The notes under the pieces were generated by a model. It did not search any database. It had not been told where the DNA came from and saw only the letters and a program-made list of their open reading frames with translations. A program made the position numbers and the translations under genes. Shown in pieces: positions 27,904-36,691 of a stretch of DNA of 64,000 nt; within the stretch, counting starts at the first letter, position 1, and every line of letters starts with the position of its first letter. The DNA comes from Micromonospora terminaliae (lineage in GTDB: Bacteria; Actinomycetota; Actinomycetes; Mycobacteriales; Micromonosporaceae), in NCBI RefSeq assembly GCF_009671205.1, contig NZ_CP045309.1:3162001-3226000 (forward strand), written 5' to 3'.

Positions 27904-29184
27904 CTACACCCCGCGCCGGACGGCGGGTTCGACGGCGGGCGTCTGCCGGTGCACGTCCGTCAGGACGACCCGGCTGCGGGGAAGCGCCGGGATGCGGCGC
28001 AGCGAGATCGTCAGGTCCTGTCCCGGAACCGTGTAGTCCAGGCGCGCCAGCCGGCCGGCGAAGGCCGCCAGCAGGGCCACCGTGACGTCCTCGCCGGGAC
28101 AGCGGTGCCCGGTGCGCGCGTCGGCCCCGCCCTGCGGGATCAACTCGTACGGGTCCGGAGCGCGCCCGACGAACCGCCCCGGGTCGAACCGGTACGGGTC
28201 GGGCCACAGCGTCGCGTCGTGGTTCTGCCCGTAGATGTCGAGCAGGACGAGCGACCCGGCGCGGACGTGCTGGCCCTGCCAGGTCAGGTCGGTGACCGCC
28301 CGGCCGCCGACGAACGGCGCGAACGGGTAGAACCGGCGTACCTCGTGGGCGAACGCCACGGCATAGGCGGCGTCGCCCGTGCGCAGCCGGTCGCGCTGCT
28401 CCGGCCAGCGGTGCAGCGCGTGTGCCGTGAACGCCACGAACCAGGACACCGCGACGGTGGGGCGGATGATGTTGAGCAGCTCGACGGCAGCGAGCTCGGC
28501 ATCCATCAGGTGCCCGTCGCGGCCGCGGTAGGCGGCCACCACCTCCAGCGCCGATCCGGGCATGGCGGTCACCGTACCCGCCCGCACCTGCCCGATCAGG
28601 GCCGCGAGCCACCGCTCCCGCCGCCCACGGGCGCGCCGTGCCCGCCAGTGCCGTGGCCCCGGGGTGGCGAACCCGTCGACCAGGGCGACCAGGTCACGGG
28701 CCAGGGGCGCCACGTCGGCGCCGGTCAACGGGATCCCGGCCCAGGCGCAGACCCCGGTGGTGAGCACCCGGCTCGCCTCGTCGAACAGCACGATCCGCCG
28801 CCCGTCGCCGGCCGCCGCGACCGCCTCGTGCCAGGCCGCCGCCACCTGGTCGACCAGGGCGGCGACCCGGCGCGGGTCGGTGAGCACGGACCGGAACATG
28901 ACCTTGCGGTGCCGGTGGTCGGCGCCGTCGAGCGTGTGGACGGCCCGGCGACCGAACAGCGTCGCCCGCACCGGTTCCGGGATGGCGCCGTGCCGCCGCA
29001 CGTGCCGCTCGTCGTAGAAGAACCGCACCGCGTCGGGCCCGCGCAGCGCGACCGCCGGCTGGCCCATCACCCGGGTACGCACGGCACGGCCGCCGCCGTG
29101 GCGCCACAGCGCGGGCAGCCAGGCGTAGCCGCCCAGCGCCAACCCGAGGGTGTCGTCCAGGACAGGTCCACGCCGCGTCGCCAT
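27904..29184 (-). CDS. CYP152-family cytochrome P450 peroxygenase / fatty-acid decarboxylase-like
   Basis: A 426-aa P450. The haem ligand is Cys362 in QGGADARTGHRCPGED. The I-helix has NIIRPTVAV (Arg241-Pro242) in place of the usual acid-Thr pair. That is the hallmark of CYP152 enzymes, which use hydrogen peroxide and anchor a fatty-acid carboxylate with the Arg. In the active-site loop (TLFGRRAVHTLDG) His83 aligns with His85 of the alkene-forming OleT, where typical hydroxylases have Gln; decarboxylase activity is therefore possible but unproven. It is soluble. An AGGGGGG site precedes the ATG, 42 nt after the ABC permease, so it is probably last in that operon. Confidence 0.88.
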   Translation of the reverse strand: MATRRGPVLDDTLGLALGGYAWLPALWRHGGGRAVRTRVMGQPAVALRGPDAVRFFYDERHVRRHGAIPEPVRATLFGRRAVHTLDGADHRHRKVMFRSVLTDPRRVAALVDQVAAAWHEAVAAAGDGRRIVLFDEASRVLTTGVCAWAGIPLTGADVAPLARDLVALVDGFATPGPRHWRARRARGRRERWLAALIGQVRAGTVTAMPGSALEVVAAYRGRDGHLMDAELAAVELLNIIRPTVAVSWFVAFTAHALHRWPEQRDRLRTGDAAYAVAFAHEVRRFYPFAPFVGGRAVTDLTWQGQHVRAGSLVLLDIYGQNHDATLWPDPYRFDPGRFVGRAPDPYELIPQGGADARTGHRCPGEDVTVALLAAFAGRLARLDYTVPGQDLTISLRRIPALPRSRVVLTDVHRQTPAVEPAVRRGV

Positions 29185-29226
29185 GACCGTGCAGTCCCCC
29201 CTTCATCGAGGGTGAAACGCCGCCGG

Positions 29227-30018
29227 CTAGCGGGCGGCCCGCCGGCGGAACGAGCGCCGGGCCCACAGGTAGGACAGCAGCGAGATCACCGCGCACCAGG
29301 CCAGCGCCAGGATCGCGCTGCTGCCGATGCCCGTGCCGAGCAGCAGCCCGCGCATCGTCTCGATCACCGGCGTGAACGGCTGGTAGTCGGCGAACCAGCG
29401 CAGGCCGGCCGGCATGGTGTCGGTGGGCACGAAGGCGCTGCCCAGGAACGGCAGGAGGGTCAGGAACATGGGCAGGTTGCTGGCGGTCTCGACGCTGTCG
29501 CTGACGAGGCCGAGCGCGACCGACAGCCAGATGAGCGCGAACGCGATAGCGGCGAGCACGCCGGCGGTGGCGAGCCACTCGACCGGGGTGGCGGTGGGCC
29601 GGAAGCCGATGGCCAGGGCGATGCCGAGCACGACGGCGATGCAGAGCAGGGTCTGCACGAGACTGCCGAGGACGTGCCCGGTCAGCACGGCGGCGCGGGA
29701 GATGGCCATGGTGCGGAAGCGGTCGACGATGCCCTCGGTCATGTCCATCGCCACGGAGATGGCGGTTCCCTGGGCGGCGCCGGTCACGCTGAACAGCAGG
29801 ATGCCGGGCACCAGGTAATTGAGGTAGGCGCCGCGGTCCCCGCCTCCCCCGGGGAGTCCGGCGCCGAGCGTCTCGCCGAAGACGTAGACGAACAGCAGCA
29901 AGAGGACGACGGGCATGCCGATCAGCATCGCGGTCAGCGACGGGTAGCGCTGGATGTGGCGGATCTGCCGGCGGAGCATGGTCGCCGAATCGGTCACGGC
30001 GTAGGCGAGGCTGGTCAT
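29227..30018 (-). CDS. ABC-2 type transporter permease (DrrB-like)
   Basis: A 263-aa membrane protein with about six helices and the ABC-2 pattern: LNYLVPGILLFSVTGAAQGTAISVAMDMTEGIVDRFRTMAISRAAVLTGHVLGSL, then FVPTDTMPAGLRWFADYQPFTPVIETMRGLLLG. It forms an exporter with the adjacent ATPase, overlapping it by ATGA. DrrAB-type systems export drugs, lipids or siderophores; the substrate here is unknown. The downstream P450 suggests a fatty-acid-derived molecule. Confidence 0.92.
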   Translation of the reverse strand: MTSLAYAVTDSATMLRRQIRHIQRYPSLTAMLIGMPVVLLLLFVYVFGETLGAGLPGGGGDRGAYLNYLVPGILLFSVTGAAQGTAISVAMDMTEGIVDRFRTMAISRAAVLTGHVLGSLVQTLLCIAVVLGIALAIGFRPTATPVEWLATAGVLAAIAFALIWLSVALGLVSDSVETASNLPMFLTLLPFLGSAFVPTDTMPAGLRWFADYQPFTPVIETMRGLLLGTGIGSSAILALAWCAVISLLSYLWARRSFRRRAAR

Positions 30019-30995
30019 CGGTGTCCCCCGGTGGTGGCGTGGTCGGCGGTGGTGGATGCGGGTGTGCCGGTGAAGGCGAAGAAGACGTCGTCCAGGTCCG
30101 GCGTGTGGATCGAGAGGTGGTCGACCTCGACGTGCGCGTCGTCGAGCCGGTCGAGCAGGGTCCGCAGGGATCGGACGTCGCCGTCGCTGGGGACCTGCAG
30201 GGTGAGGGCGTCGTCGTCGGGCTGGCCGGTGGCGACGAGGTGGGCGGCCGCGTGCAGCGCCGTCAGGTCCGGGAACCGCAGCCGGATGTGCCCGCCGGGG
30301 ATGCGCCGCTTCAGCTCCTCGGGGGTGCCCTCGACGACGACGCGGCCGTGGTCGAGCACCGCGATGCGGTCGGCGAGCTCGTCGGCCTCGTCGAGGTACT
30401 GGGTGGTCAGGAACACGGTGACGCCCTCCGCCACGAGACCGCGGATGATCTCCCACATGGCGTGCCGGCTACGGGGATCGAGGCCGGTGGTGGGCTCGTC
30501 GAGGAAGATCAGGCGTGGCTCGCCGACCAGGGTCATGGCCAGGTCGAGACGGCGGCGCATCCCGCCGGAGTAGACCGAGACCGGCTTGCGGGCCAGCTCA
30601 CCGAGGTCGAAGCGGTCGGTCAGCCGGGCGATGCGGCGCCGGCCCTCGGCGCGACCCAGGTGGTGCAGGTCGGCCATCAGCCGGAGGTTCTCCTCGCCGG
30701 TGAGGAGGTTGTCGACCGCGGAGAACTGGCCGGTCACGCCGATCGCCCCACGCACCCCGTCGGGATCGGCGGCCAGGTCGTGGCCGGCGACGCGGATCGA
30801 TCCGGCGTCGGCGGGCAGGAGGGTGGACAGGATCCGCACCATGGTGGTCTTGCCCGCGCCGTTGGGCCCGAGCAGCGAGAAGACGGTCCCCTCGGTCACC
30901 AGGAGATCGATGCCGTCGAGGACGACGGTGTCCCCGAAGGTCTTGCGCAGGCCGGACACCGAGATGGCCGGCCGGGTCGCGGTCGTTACCGCCAT
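30015..30995 (-). CDS. ABC transporter ATP-binding protein (DrrA-like)
   Basis: A 326-aa ATPase. It has Walker A LLGPNGAGKTTMVRIL, signature YSGGMRRRLDLAMTL, Walker B RLIFLDEPTTGLDP, and H-loop region LTTQYLDEADELADRI. The C-terminal extension ending DLDDVFFAFTG is the DrrA/CcmA-style regulatory domain. The ATG at 30995 is chosen because GGAGGAAGC precedes it; a GTG four codons earlier overlaps that ribosome site. It is third in the operon after the RHH regulator and the DUF4097 protein. Confidence 0.93.
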   Translation of the reverse strand: MAVTTATRPAISVSGLRKTFGDTVVLDGIDLLVTEGTVFSLLGPNGAGKTTMVRILSTLLPADAGSIRVAGHDLAADPDGVRGAIGVTGQFSAVDNLLTGEENLRLMADLHHLGRAEGRRRIARLTDRFDLGELARKPVSVYSGGMRRRLDLAMTLVGEPRLIFLDEPTTGLDPRSRHAMWEIIRGLVAEGVTVFLTTQYLDEADELADRIAVLDHGRVVVEGTPEELKRRIPGGHIRLRFPDLTALHAAAHLVATGQPDDDALTLQVPSDGDVRSLRTLLDRLDDAHVEVDHLSIHTPDLDDVFFAFTGTPASTTADHATTGGHR

Positions 30996-31089
30996 TGCTT
31001 CCTCCACTGGTCGAGCGCGCTGCGGAACATGAGGGCGCGAGCCATCGCCGGTCGGGCCGTCCGGGCCCGACCGGGGACGAGGGCGTGCG

Positions 31090-31935
31090 TCAGGAGCGGT
31101 GGATCAGGATGTCGCCGTAGGCCGTGCGAGCGCGTACCTCGGCCTTCTCGTCCGTGTCGGCCGGACCGGCGGTGGCGTCCAGCTCGTTGCGGACCTTGCC
31201 GAAGCTGGTGTGCAGGTCCAACAGGGCGGCGGTGCCGCGCCGGATGCCGACCTCGATCCGCCCGGCCGCCGTGCGCAACGTCGCCGAGCCGCGGACCAGC
31301 TCACCCACGCGGATGTCGCCGTTGGCGGTGTTCGCCGTGACGGAGGCCGCGGCGTGCTCGGCGGCCACGCTGCCGTTCGCCGAGCGGATCCGCAGGTCGC
31401 CGCCGGTCTCGCCGATCCAGGTCTCACCGTTGCCGTTCTTGAGGACGGCGTGCCCGCCGACGGCGCGGACGCTGAGCTTGCCGGAGCCGGTGGTGACCTC
31501 GGCGTCGCCCGCCACGGTCTCGGCGATGGCCGCGCCGAAGCCGGTGTGGAGGCTCAGCTTGCCGGCGTCCTCGACCTGGAGATCGCCGGCCCCGGTCTTG
31601 AGCCGGCAGTCGGCCAGCGGGCCGGAGCAGCTGATGGCGCCGACGCCCAGCTTGGCGTCCACGCCGGACGCCGCCGGCAGGTCGATGGTCACCTCGACGC
31701 AGCCGGTACGGCCGAAGACGCCGAAGCCGGGTTGCCGGGGCCCGCGGACCACGAGGCGGCCGGAGGCGTACTCGACCCGGGTCTGCGCGGCGGCGCGCAC
31801 GTCGCGTTCGTCGGATTCGTCGGCCGGGCGCACCTGGACGACGGTGTCGGTGCGCGGGCCGGCGGTCATCCGCACCTCGCCGGCGACGAGGTCGACCGAC
31901 GCCGAGATCGGTGCGGGGGTGTCGAAGGATGGCAT
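31090..31935 (-). CDS. DUF4097-family beta-strand repeat protein
   Basis: A 281-aa protein made of regularly spaced short beta strands (VEVTIDLPAASGVDAKLGVGAISCSGPL, GDLQVEDAGKLSLHTGFGAAIAETVAGDAEVTTGSGKLSVRAVGG and so on), the DUF4097/adhesin-like beta-helix pattern. No signal peptide is seen, so it is probably cytoplasmic despite the adhesin-like fold. AAAGGGGAGC precedes the ATG. In actinomycetes such genes often sit next to DrrAB-type ABC genes, but the biochemical role is unknown. It is second in the operon, 38 nt after the RHH gene and 94 nt before the ATPase. Confidence 0.85.
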   Translation of the reverse strand: MPSFDTPAPISASVDLVAGEVRMTAGPRTDTVVQVRPADESDERDVRAAAQTRVEYASGRLVVRGPRQPGFGVFGRTGCVEVTIDLPAASGVDAKLGVGAISCSGPLADCRLKTGAGDLQVEDAGKLSLHTGFGAAIAETVAGDAEVTTGSGKLSVRAVGGHAVLKNGNGETWIGETGGDLRIRSANGSVAAEHAAASVTANTANGDIRVGELVRGSATLRTAAGRIEVGIRRGTAALLDLHTSFGKVRNELDATAGPADTDEKAEVRARTAYGDILIHRS

Positions 31936-31973
31936 GGTGCTCCCCTTTCGGGTGGTCGGTGGGGCCGGCGCGG

Positions 31974-32507
31974 TCAGCGCGCCCAGCCGGTGAAGCGCTG
32001 GCCGCCGGTGGCGGGACCGGCGAGGCGCGGGGCGTGGCCCCGGTGGTGCTGGCTGTCGGCGTCGACGGCGGCCGCCGCGGCCCGGATCAGCCAGGTGTTG
32101 ATCGAGACGCCGGCGCCGGCGGCCGCCTGCTCGACGCGCGTCTTGAGGTGCTCGGGCAGCCGCAGGCTGATCCGCACCGTCGCCTCGTCCTCGCCGTCGG
32201 CGGGTGGCTGCGGCAGCGGCGCCGGCGGAGGCGCGGGTGCCGCCTCGTCCGCCCACTGCTCGGTCGGCGGTGGCGTCACGACGAAGCTGGGCTCCCGGTC
32301 CCGCAGGCGCAGGTCGACCGAACCGGGCGCGAGGTCGCGAGTGATCTCCGTGGCCGCCTCGGACAGCGCCTCCAGCAGGGCGAGCCGGATCGCGGACTCC
32401 AGCGGCGCGGTGAGCCGCTCGGCGACCTCCCGGGCGTCGTCCCCGCCCGCGGCGGCGGCGACCGCGAGCTGATGCCGGATGGCGTCGACGTAGGTGCGAA
32501 GTTCCAT
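31974..32507 (-). CDS. Ribbon-helix-helix (HicB/Arc-like) transcriptional regulator
   Basis: A 177-aa protein. The N-terminal helical region (about 1-65) is joined by a Pro/Ala-rich linker to a C-terminal ribbon-helix-helix: EATVRISLRLPEHLKTRVEQAAAGAGVSINTWLIRAAAAAV (about 108-150). The TVRISLRLP strand would insert in the DNA major groove. No toxin gene is adjacent, so the HicB-antitoxin naming is misleading; it is more likely a stand-alone operon regulator. The ATG lies 6 nt after a CATACT -10 element (leaderless), and repeated half-sites in its own promoter suggest autoregulation. Confidence 0.85.
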   Translation of the reverse strand: MELRTYVDAIRHQLAVAAAAGGDDAREVAERLTAPLESAIRLALLEALSEAATEITRDLAPGSVDLRLRDREPSFVVTPPPTEQWADEAAPAPPPAPLPQPPADGEDEATVRISLRLPEHLKTRVEQAAAGAGVSINTWLIRAAAAAVDADSQHHRGHAPRLAGPATGGQRFTGWAR

Positions 32508-32556
32508 GACGCCAGTATGGCATCACCGTGATGCCAGATGCAACCACCGTGATGCC
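32507..32556 (-). promoter_or_regulatory. Promoter and three-repeat operator of the RHH-DrrAB-CYP152 operon
   Basis: On the minus strand, -35 TTGCAT (32543-32538) and -10 CATACT (32519-32514) are 18 bp apart. The palindrome GGCATCACCGTGATGCC (32519-32535) fills the spacer. The half-site TGAYGCC recurs at 32507, 32529 and 32550 (steps of 22 and 21 bp, two helical turns), as expected for cooperative binding of RHH dimers. Confidence 0.75.
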
Positions 32557-32638
32557 ACCGGCCCGGTGGGCAGGCCGGGGGCCCTGGTCTTAGGGTGCTG
32601 ATCTCGGCAGCGAAGGCCACCACCCCCGGAGGACCACC

Positions 32639-33988
32639 ATGACCGACACGGCCCACCGGTCCGCCGGTTCCGCGGACCCGACCGGCGTCCCGGCCGCCGT
32701 CCCCGCCGGGACCCCGCCCACCGGCACCGGGCTGAGCCGGCTGCAGCACATCTACCGCGAGGGCATGCTCGGGCGGCGACCGGCCGTCCCGACCGACTTC
32801 GCCGAGCTGGAGCGGCGGGCACGCCGGGCCAGCAGCCGGATCGCCTGGGCGTACGTCGCCGGAGGCGCCGGCGAGGGGCGCACCATGCGGCGGAACCGGG
32901 CGGCCTTCGACCGCTGGGCGATCGTCCCCCGCATGGCGGCCGGCGCGGTCGAGCGGGACCTGTCCGTCGACCTGCTCGGCACCCGCCACGCCAGCCCGGT
33001 CCTGCTCGCCCCGGTCGGCGCCGGCGCCCTCATGGGCCGGGACAGCGACCTGTCCATCGCCCGCGCCGCGGCCGCCACCGGCACCGGGTACGTCTTCTCC
33101 AACCAGGGCTGCAACACCATGGAGGACTGCGCCGCCGCCATGGGCGACACTCCGCGCTGGGTACAGCTCTACTGGAGCAAGGACGAGGGCCTCGTGGACA
33201 GCCTGATCCAGCGGGCCGAGTCGATCGGGGCCGGCGCCCTCGTGGTCACCCTGGACACCACCGTGCTCGGCTGGCGGCCGCAGGACCTCAACCTCGGGTT
33301 CCTGCCGTTCACCCGCGGCGTCGGCATCGCCCAGTACACCTCGGATCCCCGCTTCGCCGCCATCGTCGCCGAACGGGTGGCCCGGCCGGCCACGAAGCAG
33401 GACGTCCGGATCACCCTGAGCGCCGTACGCACCCTGCTGGCCATGACCCGCAACCACCCCGGGCGATTCTGGCGCAACCTGCGCTCGCCCCTGCCCCGCG
33501 CCTCGGTGGAGACGTTCCTGGACGTCTACTCCAACCCGGGGCTGTCCTGGCAGCACCTGGCGACCCTGCGGGAGCGCACCCGGCTGCCGGTGGTGCTCAA
33601 GGGCATCCTGCACCCGGACGACGCGCGCCGCGCGTTCGACCTGGGCGCGGACGCAATCGTGGTGTCCAACCACGGCGGCCGGCAGGTCGACAACGCCATC
33701 GCCTCCCTCGACGCCCTGGTCGCGATCCGCGACGCCATCGGCCCGGAGCCGACGGTGCTGCTCGACAGCGGCATCCGCACCGGGGCGGACGTCTTCGTGG
33801 CGCTCGCCCTAGGCGCCGACGCGGTCCTGCTGGGCCGGCCGCACCTGTACGGGCTGGCGCTCGCCGGACAGCGCGGCGTGGAGGACGTCATCCGCAACGT
33901 GGTGGCCGAACTCGACCTCACCATGGCGCTCTCCGGCGCCCGGGACGTCCCCGCCGTCACCCGCGACCTGGTCTCCGCCGCCGGGTGA
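32639..33988 (+). CDS. FMN-dependent alpha-hydroxy-acid oxidase, lactate 2-monooxygenase-like
   Basis: A 449-aa flavoenzyme. It has the FMN-barrel motifs VLLAPVGAGALMG, WVQLYWSKD, LVVTLDTTVLGWR, LPVVLKGILHPDDA and the catalytic IVVSNHGGRQVDN (His plus Arg), then VLLDSGIRTGADVFVALALGADAVLLGRP. The long insert between about 210 and 290, with RDLNLGF-like sequence, favours the lactate monooxygenase branch over glycolate oxidase. The expected reaction is L-lactate plus O2 to acetate, CO2 and water. GGAGGACCACC precedes the ATG. It is divergent from the RHH operon and convergent, 10 nt apart, with the LuxR giant. Confidence 0.88.
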   Translation: MTDTAHRSAGSADPTGVPAAVPAGTPPTGTGLSRLQHIYREGMLGRRPAVPTDFAELERRARRASSRIAWAYVAGGAGEGRTMRRNRAAFDRWAIVPRMAAGAVERDLSVDLLGTRHASPVLLAPVGAGALMGRDSDLSIARAAAATGTGYVFSNQGCNTMEDCAAAMGDTPRWVQLYWSKDEGLVDSLIQRAESIGAGALVVTLDTTVLGWRPQDLNLGFLPFTRGVGIAQYTSDPRFAAIVAERVARPATKQDVRITLSAVRTLLAMTRNHPGRFWRNLRSPLPRASVETFLDVYSNPGLSWQHLATLRERTRLPVVLKGILHPDDARRAFDLGADAIVVSNHGGRQVDNAIASLDALVAIRDAIGPEPTVLLDSGIRTGADVFVALALGADAVLLGRPHLYGLALAGQRGVEDVIRNVVAELDLTMALSGARDVPAVTRDLVSAAG

Positions 33989-33998
33989 CGGCCGGCGT

Positions 33999-36614
33999 TC
34001 ACAGGGCCAGGGCGCCCAGCTCGGCGCGGCCGGTGACGCCGAGCTTCGGGTAGGCCTTGTACAGGTGGTAGGCGACCGTCTTGGGGCTGAGGAAGAGCTG
34101 CGCCGCGATGTCCCGGTTGGAGAGCCCCTGCCCGGCGAGCCGGGCGATCTGCAGCTCCTGCGGGGTGAGGTCGGCGGCGGCCGATGCCGTGGGCTGCGGT
34201 GCGCGCAGGCCGGTCGCCTCCAGCTCGCCGCGGGCCCGCACCGCCCACGGCGCCGCCTCCAGCCGGTCGAACGTCTGCAGGGCCCGGTGCAGCAGGCCGC
34301 GCGCCTCGGTACGGCGCCGCGCGCGGCGCAGCCACTCCCCGTACAGCAGCTCGGTGCGCGCCTGCTCGAACGGGCGGCCACCGGCCTTCAGGGCGAGCAG
34401 ATGGTCCTGTTCGTCGCCGGTGAGCAGCGCGCGGCACCGGTGCGCCAGGGAGGTCGCCCACGGCTGGTCCACCCGCTCCGCCCAGGCCCGGAAGCGGGCG
34501 TACGACACCTCGGCCCGCTCCGGCACGCCGGCCCGGACGGCCGCCTCGACCAGGTCGGGCACGCTCCGGTACGCGCACACCTGGTGGGCGTACGGGGCCT
34601 CCTGAAGCGCGGCGAGCCGGGTCACGGCGGACTCGGCCCGGCCCTGGCCCAGGTCGAGCAGGCCCAGCGCCCAAAGGGTCCACGCCCGGCCGCCGGCCTC
34701 GGCGCCCGCCGTGGCGCCGTCCAGCGCCGAGGCCACCAGGTCCTGGCAGCGCGCCTCGTCGCCGGCCACCGCGGCCAGCACCGCCTGGACGGCACGCAAC
34801 TGGCTGACCCAGAGCGGCTGGCCGCCGTCGCGGGCCACGCGGACCGCCTCGTCGAGGCTGACCGTGGCGTCCCGGTGCCGGCCGTGGAAGAACTCCGCCT
34901 CGGCGAGGAAGAACAGCAGGGTGGGCAGCAGCCCGAGGATGCCGTCGGCCCGGCAGCGGGCGACCAGGGCGCTCGCCAGCTCGTACGTCTCGGAGTCCTG
35001 GCCCGCCACGAAGCCGAGGCCGCAGAGCTGCAGCCGGTCGCGGGGTTCGCCGCCCACCTCGGCGGCGGTGGCGGCCAGCGGCAGCGGCCGGCCCCGCACG
35101 GCGGCCACCTGGTACCGGGCCACCGGATGGTCGAGCGTGGCCAGCCGGTCGAGGCAGTCGCCCAGGTGCGGCTCGCCCAGGTACCAGGCCGGGTGGAACG
35201 CCGCCACCAGCAGCGCCTCCCGCTGCTCCGGGTCGAGCGTCGCGCCCTGGGTCATGAGGTCGTACGCGGTCTGGTGGCCGCCCTGCCAGAACCAGGCGTG
35301 CCCCTCGACCCAGGCCACGCGGGCGTGGAAGGCCGGCTCGTCCACCAGCCCGGCCGCCCGCTCGGCGAGCCGGACCGCGTCGCCGAGGTGCCCCGACTGG
35401 AGGCCGCTCTCCGCGGCCAGCAGCAGCCGGCGGGCCGTCGCGGCCGGGTCGCCGCTCAGCTCGGCGGCGCGCTCGTACGCGGCCAGCGCCGCGCCGTAGC
35501 CGCTGCGCCCCCGGGCCTGCTCGGCGGTGCGTTCCAGCCCGGCGGCCACCGCCTCGTCCGGCCCCGTGGTGGCCGCGGCGAGGTGCCAGGCCCGCCGGTC
35601 GGCGCTCTCCGGCGCGGTGAGCACGTCCGCGAGCGCCCGGTGCACGGCGAGCCGCTCTGGGTACGGTGCGGCCGCGTGCACCGCGGCGCGGACCAGCGGG
35701 TGGCGAAACCGCAGCCGCCGTCCGGTGACCTCGACGAGGCGGGCCTCCTCCGCCGGGCGCAGGTCGGCGGGTTCGGCGCCGAGGGGTGCGGCGGCGCGCA
35801 GCAGCACGTCCAGGTCGCCGGTGTCCTCGACGGCGGCGACGCGCAGCAGCGCCCGGGTCCCGGCGGGCAGCCGGTCGACCTGGCCGTGGAACGCCGCCAG
35901 CAACCGGTCGGTCAGCGGCAGCGGGCCGCCGGCCTCGCCGGCGTCGAGGACACCGGGCAGCTCGAGCAGCGCGAGCGGGTTGCCCCGCGCCTCGGCCAGC
36001 ACCCGCATCCGCACCTCGGGAGCCAGCCGCGGGTCGAGCAGCCGGACGGCGTCGGCCGGCGCGAGCGCGCCCACGGTCAGCTCGGGCAGGCCCGGGGCCG
36101 GAAAGCTCCCGTCCCGGGCCGCGAAGATCATCACCACGCCCTCGGCGTGCAGCCGGCGGGCGGCGAAGAGCAGCGCCTCGGCCGAGACGGTGTCCAGCCA
36201 GTGCGCGTCGTCGAGGAGGCAGAGCAGGGGGCCGTCCTCGGCGAGGTCCGCCAGGAGCGACAGCACCGCGAGCCCCACCAGCAGCCGGTCGGCCGGGGCG
36301 CCGCCACCGAGCCCGAACGCCGCGGCGAGCACCTGCCGCTGCGGGTCGGGCAGCCGGTCGAGGCGGTCGAGCGCGGGCCGCACGAGCTGGCTCAGCCCGG
36401 CGAACGGCAGCTCGGCCTCGAACTCGGCCGCACTGGCCCGCAGCACCCGCGGCGGCCCGCCGGCCGGTGACGTCAGCCCGGCGGCCCAGTCCAGCAGCGC
36501 GGTCTTGCCGATGCCCGGGCCGCCGCGCAGCACCAGCGCCGCGCTCTCCCCCGCCCGGGCCCGCGCCACCAGGGCCGCGATCCGGTCCTGCTCTGCGGCG
36601 CGGCCGTGCAACAT
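33999..36614 (-). CDS. LAL-type LuxR regulator with AAA ATPase domain
   Basis: An 871-aa large ATP-binding LuxR regulator. The N-terminal AAA/ATPase has P-loop VLRGGPGIGKTALLDWA and Walker B PLLCLLDDAHWLD. A long helical-repeat middle region follows, then the C-terminal LuxR HTH (LTPQELQIARLAGQGLSNRDIAAQLFLSPKTVAYHLYKAYPKLG). MalT-like members activate metabolic or antibiotic genes after binding an inducer. The ATG sits 6 nt after a TAGGGT -10 (36626-36621), leaderless. It is divergent from the NTF2-MFS pair, its likely target. Confidence 0.92.
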   Translation of the reverse strand: MLHGRAAEQDRIAALVARARAGESAALVLRGGPGIGKTALLDWAAGLTSPAGGPPRVLRASAAEFEAELPFAGLSQLVRPALDRLDRLPDPQRQVLAAAFGLGGGAPADRLLVGLAVLSLLADLAEDGPLLCLLDDAHWLDTVSAEALLFAARRLHAEGVVMIFAARDGSFPAPGLPELTVGALAPADAVRLLDPRLAPEVRMRVLAEARGNPLALLELPGVLDAGEAGGPLPLTDRLLAAFHGQVDRLPAGTRALLRVAAVEDTGDLDVLLRAAAPLGAEPADLRPAEEARLVEVTGRRLRFRHPLVRAAVHAAAPYPERLAVHRALADVLTAPESADRRAWHLAAATTGPDEAVAAGLERTAEQARGRSGYGAALAAYERAAELSGDPAATARRLLLAAESGLQSGHLGDAVRLAERAAGLVDEPAFHARVAWVEGHAWFWQGGHQTAYDLMTQGATLDPEQREALLVAAFHPAWYLGEPHLGDCLDRLATLDHPVARYQVAAVRGRPLPLAATAAEVGGEPRDRLQLCGLGFVAGQDSETYELASALVARCRADGILGLLPTLLFFLAEAEFFHGRHRDATVSLDEAVRVARDGGQPLWVSQLRAVQAVLAAVAGDEARCQDLVASALDGATAGAEAGGRAWTLWALGLLDLGQGRAESAVTRLAALQEAPYAHQVCAYRSVPDLVEAAVRAGVPERAEVSYARFRAWAERVDQPWATSLAHRCRALLTGDEQDHLLALKAGGRPFEQARTELLYGEWLRRARRRTEARGLLHRALQTFDRLEAAPWAVRARGELEATGLRAPQPTASAAADLTPQELQIARLAGQGLSNRDIAAQLFLSPKTVAYHLYKAYPKLGVTGRAELGALAL

Positions 36615-36629
36615 TCCCGCACCCTACAC

Positions 36630-36644
36630 AGGTACGCGATACCT
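36630..36644. promoter_or_regulatory. AGGTA-N5-TACCT dyad in the LuxR / NTF2 divergent promoter
   Basis: AGGTA-CGCGA-TACCT lies just upstream of the LuxR -10 element, within its promoter spacer and about 35 bp upstream of the divergent NTF2 -10 element (TAGCGT, 36679-36684). It could serve either promoter. Confidence 0.45.
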
Positions 36645-36691
36645 AAGCGCTACCGATTCCGGGGCGCCGGATCATCCCTAGCGTCGTGGCC

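Noticed and set aside
31974..32507. HicB antitoxin of a toxin-antitoxin pair
   Set aside because: There is no HicA-like or other toxin gene on either side. The ribbon-helix-helix domain is at the C-terminus of a longer protein heading an ABC-P450 operon.
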